A stretch of DNA of 17,013 nt, taken from Verrucomicrobiota bacterium. Lineage in GTDB: Bacteria > Verrucomicrobiota > Verrucomicrobiia > Opitutales > Opitutaceae. Below, one piece after another: positions 15,045 to 17,013 of the stretch. The DNA lies in NCBI GenBank assembly GCA_023386835.1, contig JAEWIY010000175.1:1-17013 (forward strand), in the 5' to 3' direction. The translations under genes and the position numbers were made by a program. The notes beneath the pieces are model-generated. The model did no database searches and was not told where the DNA came from. It saw only the letters and a list, made by a program, of their open reading frames with translations. Position 1 is the first letter of the stretch. Each line of letters begins with the position of its first letter.

Positions 15045-17013
15045 TCAGCGGAGGCTCATCAGGAACTCCGCGTTCGTCTTCGTCTTCTTGAGACGGGTGA
15101 TGAACATCTCCATCGCCTCGACCGGGGGGATGCCCTGCATCGCCCGGCGCAAGCCGTACACGCGCTGCATCTCGTCCGGATGGTAGATCAACTCCTCCTT
15201 GCGCGTACCGGAGCGGTCGATGTTGATCGCGGGGAAGATACGCTTGTCGGACAGGCCGCGGTCGAGGTGGAGCTCCATGTTACCGGTGCCCTTGAACTCC
15301 TCAAAGATCACTTCGTCCATGCGACTGCCCGTATCGATCAGGGCGGTGCCCAGAATCGTCAGGCTGCCGCCGCCCTCTATGTTGCGGGCCGAACCGAAGA
15401 AGCGCTTCGGCTTCTGCAGCGCGGTCGCTTCGATACCGCCCGACATGATCTTGCCGGAGTTCGAGGCGAGCGCGTTGTAGGCGCGAGCCAGGCGAGTGAT
15501 CGAATCGAGCAGGATGACGACGTGCTGGCCTAGTTCGACCAGCCGGCGTGCTTTTTCGATCACCATCTCCGCCGCATGCACGTGATTGGCGGGGGACTCG
15601 TCGAAGGTCGATGAAACCACTTCACCCTTCGTGTGCCGCTTGAAGTCGGTGACTTCTTCCGGACGTTCGTCGATCAACAGCAGGATCAGTTTCGCCTCCG
15701 GGAAGTTGTGCGAAACGGAGTTCGCCATGTTCTGCAGCAACACCGTTTTGCCCGTGCGGGGCGGCGCAACGATCAGGCCGCGCTGGCCAAAACCGATCGG
15801 CGTCAGCAGATCGACCGCGCGCATCGAGATGTCGCGGTGAATCTCGGTCGCCTCCATCAGGATGCGCGCCAGCGGATAATATGGCACCAGCTCCTCGAAG
15901 GGCGTCGTCGACGCCGCGGCGCCAGGGTCGCGGCCCATGACGGAACGGATGCCAACGACCGACGGGCAACGCTCACCCTGCTGGGGCGGGCGGACGACCA
16001 CCTCGACTTCGTGGCCCCGCTTGAGGCCAAACCGTTTGATCAACGTTTCGGGTAGGTAGGCGTCCTCCGGATACAACCGGTAGTTCACCTGTTCATGCAC
16101 GATGAAACCGTGGCCGTCGTCCGTCACGTCGATCCAGCCATGATCGAAGATCGGCCGTTGCTGCTCGCCCGCGGACCGGAAAATGGCCTCGAGCCACTGG
16201 CGGCGGCTGGGCACACCCTCAAGTTGCGCGCCGACACTGCGCCCGCGCGCAGCGAGTTCACCGATCGGCAGGGTATAAAGTTGATCGAGCTGCAGAGGCT
16301 CCAGCGCCGACGCGAGAGCTTCCGCCGTCTGCGCATCAAGCGCGGCAATGTCTTGGAAACGCGCCGGATCAGGCAGGTCCCCCACATGGACCGGAGCGGA
16401 TCCGGGCGGCAACGGCTGGGCGGGCGGACGCTCCCGTTCCGGGCCGCCCTTGCTCCACTTGTTCTTCTTTTTGTCCTTCTTCCGCTTCCACCAGGGCTCG
16501 CGTTCCGCGGCTCCCGCGCCCCCACCGTGCCCGCCGCCACCACCACCACCGTGGCCGCCGCCACCACCGCCCCCGGACGTATTGTTATCCGACCGCGCTT
16601 CGCCGGCGGACTCGGTGCCCTCCGGTACCGGAGCCGAACTGTCGGAACCGGACTCCGACCGCGGTTCCGGACGATCCGAAGCCGGCGCCGATTCGGGCGC
16701 TGCTTCGGCTGGGGCCCGGGCCGGTGCTTCGGCGCGGCGCTCTTCCCGTGAGGGTTCGGATGCAGCGCGCACCTGCTCGCCGCCACCCCGCCGTTCCTCC
16801 GTACGCTCCTCACGCACCGCGGGAGCGGCTTGGCCTTCGCTGCCCGCGCTTGAGGCGGGCGTGTCGTCGGACGCCAACGGCAATTCCGGCGCGTCTGCCT
16901 GGCTCGCCCGCGACCCGCGTTTTGCGCGCGGTGCCTTGGGCGTGGCCGTGCGCGTACGCGCGCGCTTGACCGTCTTCTTGGGTTTCTCGGCGGCGGAATC
17001 CTCCACGCCGGAT
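15045..17013 (-). CDS. rho: Transcription termination factor Rho with long disordered N-terminal extension
   Basis: At least 653 residues, against about 419 for E. coli Rho. A GTG at 17006 is the only start in view, with just seven bases beyond it and no visible ribosome site, so the true start may lie outside the window. Residues 1-205 are low complexity: Lys/Arg/Ala-rich, then acidic Ser/Glu/Pro-rich, then two Gly7-His blocks (about 144-163), then a basic Trp/Lys patch (EPWWKRKKDKKKNKWSK, 170-186). The Rho N-terminal helical bundle (about 212-277) and cold-shock RNA-binding domain (about 285-355, GWIDVTDDGHGFI) follow. The RecA-like motor has Walker A APPRTGKT (414-421), Walker B VVILLDSITR (496-505), Q-loop SGKIMSGG (517-524) and C-terminal KTKTNAEFL. 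Rho is an RNA-dependent hexameric helicase that ends transcription. All motor residues look intact. Confidence 0.97.
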   Translation of the reverse strand, partial: SGVEDSAAEKPKKTVKRARTRTATPKAPRAKRGSRASQADAPELPLASDDTPASSAGSEGQAAPAVREERTEERRGGGEQVRAASEPSREERRAEAPARAPAEAAPESAPASDRPEPRSESGSDSSAPVPEGTESAGEARSDNNTSGGGGGGGHGGGGGGGHGGGAGAAEREPWWKRKKDKKKNKWSKGGPERERPPAQPLPPGSAPVHVGDLPDPARFQDIAALDAQTAEALASALEPLQLDQLYTLPIGELAARGRSVGAQLEGVPSRRQWLEAIFRSAGEQQRPIFDHGWIDVTDDGHGFIVHEQVNYRLYPEDAYLPETLIKRFGLKRGHEVEVVVRPPQQGERCPSVVGIRSVMGRDPGAAASTTPFEELVPYYPLARILMEATEIHRDISMRAVDLLTPIGFGQRGLIVAPPRTGKTVLLQNMANSVSHNFPEAKLILLLIDERPEEVTDFKRHTKGEVVSSTFDESPANHVHAAEMVIEKARRLVELGQHVVILLDSITRLARAYNALASNSGKIMSGGIEATALQKPKRFFGSARNIEGGGSLTILGTALIDTGSRMDEVIFEEFKGTGNMELHLDRGLSDKRIFPAINIDRSGTRKEELIYHPDEMQRVYGLRRAMQGIPPVEAMEMFITRLKKTKTNAEFLMSLR
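16518..16577 (-). repeat. Gly7-His tandem coding repeat inside rho
   Basis: Two consecutive coding units of seven glycines and one histidine, followed by three more glycines, lie at residues 144-163 of the Rho extension. In DNA this is a GGC/GGT-rich near-tandem repeat, which is prone to slippage, so copy number may vary between strains or be misassembled. It keeps the reading frame here. Confidence 0.75.

Noticed and set aside
16500..16580. CRISPR-like or satellite repeat suggested by the GGC/GGT-rich tract
   Set aside because: It is an in-frame Gly/His coding repeat within rho, with no spacers or regular repeat units of CRISPR size.

Overview
The window is GC-rich, gene-dense bacterial chromosome with no sign of phage, insertion sequence or CRISPR. 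The organism is probably a member of the Planctomycetota/Verrucomicrobiota group, most likely an Opitutae-like verrucomicrobium. The reasons are the Gfo/Idh/MocA oxidoreductase beside a creatininase-family protein and an SLC45-like sugar symporter, a Rho factor with a long disordered N-terminus, a rho/gspE/pilT/gspE/pilC gene order, and a hypothetical protein that resembles a Planctomycetes/Verrucomicrobia-restricted family. This placement is inference from gene content and not from a marker phylogeny. Many starts lack a clear Shine-Dalgarno sequence.

Layout. (A) 1-3333: a 5'-truncated oxidoreductase and a divergent creatininase-family enzyme on the + strand converge on an MFS sugar/cation symporter on the - strand. 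This looks like an accessory carbohydrate-use island. (B) 3628-6110: a two-gene + strand operon with an ATGA overlap. It encodes a multi-pass YjgN/DUF898 membrane protein and a membrane-anchored M48 zinc metalloprotease with a TonB C-terminal domain fused to its end. (C) 6182-8472: three - strand genes, a PPP-type phosphoesterase, an isochorismatase-fold hydrolase and a YhaM-like OB/HD 3'-5' exoribonuclease. (D) 8526-9413: a + strand conserved hypothetical protein with a Pro/Ala/Thr/Glu-rich tail, then tRNA-Ser(GCU) with encoded CCA. (E) 9453-17013: a - strand run read as rho, gspE/pilB (full length), pilT, a short gspE/pilB-like ATPase without its N-terminal domain, and pilC. These are the cytoplasmic motors and inner-membrane platform of a type IV pilus or type II secretion-like machine. 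No pilin, prepilin peptidase, secretin or alignment gene lies in the window, so those parts must be elsewhere.

The items most worth a second look are the M48-TonB fusion paired with a DUF898 protein that shows three related segments, the two-ATPase arrangement in which one GspE paralogue has lost its N-terminal domain and the other has an altered segment before Walker B, and the Rho N-terminus with its paired Gly7-His repeats. I see no convincing intrinsic terminator, and no gene-free stretch exceeds 300 bases.
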